Below are positions 61,473-64,000 of a stretch of 64,000 bases of DNA, one piece after another. Both the position numbers and the translations under genes were made by a program. The stretch's first letter is position 1, and every line of letters begins with the position of its first letter. The DNA comes from Paraflavisolibacter caeni (GTDB lineage: Bacteria > Bacteroidota > Bacteroidia > Chitinophagales > Chitinophagaceae): contig NZ_JAOTIF010000001.1 in the NCBI RefSeq assembly GCF_025628885.1, positions 62,001 through 126,000 on the forward strand. Reading direction: 5' to 3'. Below the pieces are notes generated by a model. It saw only the letters and a program-made list of their open reading frames with translations. It was not told the DNA's origin and made no database searches.

Positions 61473-62351
61473 ATGAACAATCAGGAAAGGTCTCAAACCT
61501 CAGCTTTCAATACCGAATTAAAGCTGAAGGGCTTCAAAGTCTATGAAATTGACAACGAGGCTCATACTGGCCACACCTATAGTCGGAAGGATTTTTGTAA
61601 AATCAACCTGACGACAGGAAAGTTTATTTTTCATTATGCAGATAAGAGTTTAGAGACAGACGACACCTTTTTGTTTTTTGGCAATCCCAATATTCCCTAC
61701 TCTTGTGAGGCAGTTTCAGCGAAGTTCAGTGGCTACACGTGCCTCTTTACGGAGGAGTTTTTAAAGTTAGGCGACCGCTCCGAAAGCCTTCTGCAGTCTC
61801 CCTTGTTTAAACTCGGCGGCACACCTATTTTGAAGTTAGATGAAGAGCAAAAGGATTTTATTATTCGTGTGTTCAAGCGAATGCTTACAGAGCAGGAAAA
61901 TGATTACGCTTTCAAAGATGAATTGATACGCAACTATATTAACCTTATAATTCATGAGGCGGTTAAACTGCAGCCATCAGAAAGCCATTCAAAAAAGACA
62001 ACTGCTTCGGAGCGAATTACAGCAGTGTTTCTTGAATTGCTGGAACGCCAGTTTCCAATTGAAACTACAGAGCGTCCATTAGAGTTAAAGACAGCACAGG
62101 ATTTTGCAAAGACCTTGTTTGTTCACGTTAATTATTTAAACAGTTCTGTAAAGGAAGTCACCGGCAAACCTACCACGGCTCACATAGCCGACCGAATTAT
62201 CAGCGAGGCAAAAGCACTGCTGCAACATACGACCTGGAGCATTGCTGAAATTGCTTATGCCCTTGGTTTTGAATATCCTACCTACTTCAACAACTTCTTT
62301 AAAAAGAAAACAGGTGAAATACCAAAGTCTGTACGATTAGCCCACCTTTGA
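61473..62351 (+). CDS. AraC family transcriptional regulator
   Basis: 292 residues. An N-terminal cupin-like sensor region (about 10-160) has KFIFHYADKSLETDDTFLFFGNPNIPYSCE and FTEEFLKLG. The C-terminal double HTH (about 190-290) has LKTAQDFAKTLFVHVNYLNSSVKEVTGKPTTAHIADRIISEAKALL and WSIAEIAYALGFEYPTYFNNFFKKKTGEIPKSVR. It probably controls the hydrolase and SDR genes downstream (87 nt to the next start). The inducer is unknown. Confidence 0.93.
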   Translation: MNNQERSQTSAFNTELKLKGFKVYEIDNEAHTGHTYSRKDFCKINLTTGKFIFHYADKSLETDDTFLFFGNPNIPYSCEAVSAKFSGYTCLFTEEFLKLGDRSESLLQSPLFKLGGTPILKLDEEQKDFIIRVFKRMLTEQENDYAFKDELIRNYINLIIHEAVKLQPSESHSKKTTASERITAVFLELLERQFPIETTERPLELKTAQDFAKTLFVHVNYLNSSVKEVTGKPTTAHIADRIISEAKALLQHTTWSIAEIAYALGFEYPTYFNNFFKKKTGEIPKSVRLAHL

Positions 62352-62437
62352 TTTTTATACTTTTTCCTTTGTTTTTCATTATTTATTGGTCAGGGTTATT
62401 GTGAGCTTTGCATCATTAATCAGATAAAACAATAAAT

Positions 62438-63436
62438 ATGAAATCAAAAATCTTCTTAGTAGCACTTTTAGCTACGCTAACAGCAGGATTAAAAGCAACC
62501 GCACAAACATCGGCAGGAAAGAATACAACCGTTCAGGCTGTAACATTCAAAAAAGACAATTTGAACTTGGCAGGTAATGTTTACTTACCGGCTGGATTTG
62601 ATAAAAACAAAAAGTATCCTGCTATCGTAGTTGTACACCCAGGTGGTGGCGTAAAGGAACAAACAGCAGGTTTGTATGCACAGCAGCTTGCAGAAAATGG
62701 TTTTGTGGCACTTGCCTTTGATGCTTCACATCAAGGAGCAAGTGAGGGATTACCTCGTTTTCTCGACAACCCTATGAACCGTGTAGGAGACATTTACAGT
62801 GCAGTGGATTATCTTGTTACCCTTCCTTATGTTGATGCGGCTTGCATCGGTGGCATGGGTATTTGTGCCGGCAGTGGAACAACAGTAAAAGCAGCAATGA
62901 CTGAACGCCGCATCAAAGCTCTTGCAACTGTAAGTGCTGTAGATGTAGGCGCAGCAACTCGCAAAGGCTGGGATGGTAAGGCGTCAGCGGCAGAACAGAT
63001 TGCGATACTTGAAGCAGTTGCTAAGCAGCGTACAGCAGAAGCAACAGGAACTGCACCCGTTTATGTGCCCTATGTGCCGGAAGTAGGAGACAAAACAGCA
63101 CCTCTGGACTTGCAAGAAGCTGCCGACTATTATCGTACCTCTCGGGGCGGGCATCCAAACTCACAAAACAAGATGCTGCTAACGAGCCTTCCCTACCTTG
63201 TTTCATTCAACGGTTTCGATGGGGCAGACCAGCTACTAACACAACCTTTGTTATTAATTGCCGGAAGTGAAGCAGGTTCTTTATGGCACAGCCAGGAACT
63301 TATCACAAAGGCTGCTTCTAAAGACAAAGAATTGTTTATCATAAAAGGTGCAACTCACATGGACTTGTATGATGGCAAACAGTATGTACCACAGGTAACA
63401 AAGAAGTTGACAGGGTTTTTCGCTAAAAATCTTTAA
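62438..63436 (+). CDS. Secreted alpha/beta hydrolase (dienelactone hydrolase-like)
   Basis: 332 residues. Signal peptide (MKSKIFLVALLATLTAGLKATAQ), then a DLH-type alpha/beta hydrolase: YPAIVVVHPGGGVKEQTAGLYAQQLAENG, FDASHQGASEG, the nucleophile elbow region GMGICAGSGTTV with a Cys (the DLH-type nucleophile) in GICAG, and a C-terminal Asp/His region near IKGATHMDLYD. It is exported. It lies 10 nt before the SDR gene; with the AraC regulator this looks like a small detoxification or aromatic-compound cassette. Confidence 0.88.
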   Translation: MKSKIFLVALLATLTAGLKATAQTSAGKNTTVQAVTFKKDNLNLAGNVYLPAGFDKNKKYPAIVVVHPGGGVKEQTAGLYAQQLAENGFVALAFDASHQGASEGLPRFLDNPMNRVGDIYSAVDYLVTLPYVDAACIGGMGICAGSGTTVKAAMTERRIKALATVSAVDVGAATRKGWDGKASAAEQIAILEAVAKQRTAEATGTAPVYVPYVPEVGDKTAPLDLQEAADYYRTSRGGHPNSQNKMLLTSLPYLVSFNGFDGADQLLTQPLLLIAGSEAGSLWHSQELITKAASKDKELFIIKGATHMDLYDGKQYVPQVTKKLTGFFAKNL

Positions 63437-63446
63437 AATAAAAATC

Positions 63447-64000
63447 ATGGATAGTAAAGTTTGGCTCATAACCGGTGCAGGTCGTGGTATGGGCGTAGAT
63501 ATTACAAAAGCTGCTTTGAAAGCAGGTCATAAAGTGGTGGCAACTGGTCGAAATATTGACAGTGTTGCTAAAGCATTGGGTGAAGACGAAAACCTTTTGA
63601 TTGTAAAGCTGGATGTTACTAAGCAGGCAGATGCCGATGCTGCCGTGAATGCAGCGGTTGAAAAGTTTGGTAGGATTGATGTATTGGTAAACAATGCTGC
63701 AAACTTTATTGCAGGTTTCTTTGAGGAATTAACACAAGAGGAAATCGGGCAACAATTACAGACAAGTTTAATTGGTCCTATGATTGTAACCCGTGCCGTT
63801 TTGCCAATTATGCGTAAGCAACGTTCAGGGCATATCATAGCAATTTCTTCTACTGCTGGTCTAACCAGTTTAGAGTTCTGTAGCGCATATTCGGCATCCA
63901 AGTTTGGATTGGAAGGATTTATACAGGCACTTCAAACAGAGGTTTCACCATTTGGCATAAATACCACGATTGTAAATCCTGGTTTCTTTAGAACAGAGTT
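63447..64000 (+). CDS. SDR family oxidoreductase (cut by window end)
   Basis: The first 184 codons of a short-chain dehydrogenase: VWLITGAGRGMGVDITKAAL (NAD(P) site), ATGRNIDSV, VNNAANFIAGFFEEL, the catalytic Ser in IAISSTAGLTS, YSASKFGLEGF with Tyr-x-x-x-Lys, and NPGFFRTE at the edge. There is no stop codon before 64000. It starts 10 nt after the hydrolase gene and is almost certainly in one operon with it. Confidence 0.92.
   Translation, partial: MDSKVWLITGAGRGMGVDITKAALKAGHKVVATGRNIDSVAKALGEDENLLIVKLDVTKQADADAAVNAAVEKFGRIDVLVNNAANFIAGFFEELTQEEIGQQLQTSLIGPMIVTRAVLPIMRKQRSGHIIAISSTAGLTSLEFCSAYSASKFGLEGFIQALQTEVSPFGINTTIVNPGFFRTE

Overview
The window looks like a chromosomal segment of a Bacteroidota, most likely Chitinophagaceae (Chitinophaga/Niastella-like). 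The evidence is type IX secretion sorting domains on three cargo proteins, TonB-dependent receptors, DUF2911, DUF4286 and DUF4112 family proteins, the CHU-type gliding C-terminus, a methionine synthase split in two genes, and promoters of the Bacteroidota form TTTG-N18-TAnnTTTG. No replication, phage or plasmid core genes are visible. The family-level placement is inference from protein content.

Layout. 1-16,800 is mostly housekeeping: HU, a DUF4286 protein, exonuclease III, a LOG-family protein, a HAD phosphatase, a serine hydrolase, split metH, recR, an Ig-like lipoprotein, a UvrD-type helicase-nuclease, an alpha/beta hydrolase and cyanophycinase. 16,850-25,050 holds NDH-2, a DUF2911/TPR protein, two hydrolases, an RMD1/YagE protein, a flavin-dependent oxidase and an LrgA/LrgB pair. 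25,050-38,720 is rich in secreted proteins: a shrunken NHL/gliding protein with a decayed duplicate before it, Gfo/Idh/MocA, an SBBP-repeat T9SS protein, a HEIGH metallopeptidase, an S8 peptidase with T9SS signal, and a gamma-glutamyltransferase. 38,730-43,490 combines a TonB receptor, a GH88/105 hydrolase and a divergent Gfo/Idh protein, suggesting sugar or glycan use. 43,470-46,700 holds small lipoproteins, toxin-antitoxin debris and the second array locus. 46,800-64,000 contains an OmpA/PD40 protein, a 5'-nucleotidase, a TonB receptor, short-chain dehydrogenases, a glycine-rich RRM protein, small or broken genes, tRNA-Arg(CCU) and an AraC / alpha-beta hydrolase / SDR cassette cut by the window end.

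Most unusual feature. Two distant loci (14.1-15.0 kb and 44.3-45.2 kb) each carry a ~230-residue protein of unknown function starting MAK, and the two proteins appear homologous. Directly upstream of each, on the same strand, is an array of exactly 11-bp tandem units (nine and eleven units) with a conserved TA(A) in every or nearly every unit. The gene-proximal units are most uniform and the distal ones most degenerate. The unit sequences differ between loci, but the 11-bp period and a CTATAA core are shared. This looks like a repeat-array/protein pair I cannot name, and it is the best candidate for an undescribed system.

Other noteworthy features are a 47-bp double-hairpin repeat at two sites (one supplies the stop codon of the cyanophycinase gene), several gene relics (PIN toxin/DUF2281 antitoxin, GH43 arabinanase tail, potassium-channel pore, NHL protein), a hairpin in the metH leader, and TAnnTTTG elements lying 4-7 nt before several start codons.
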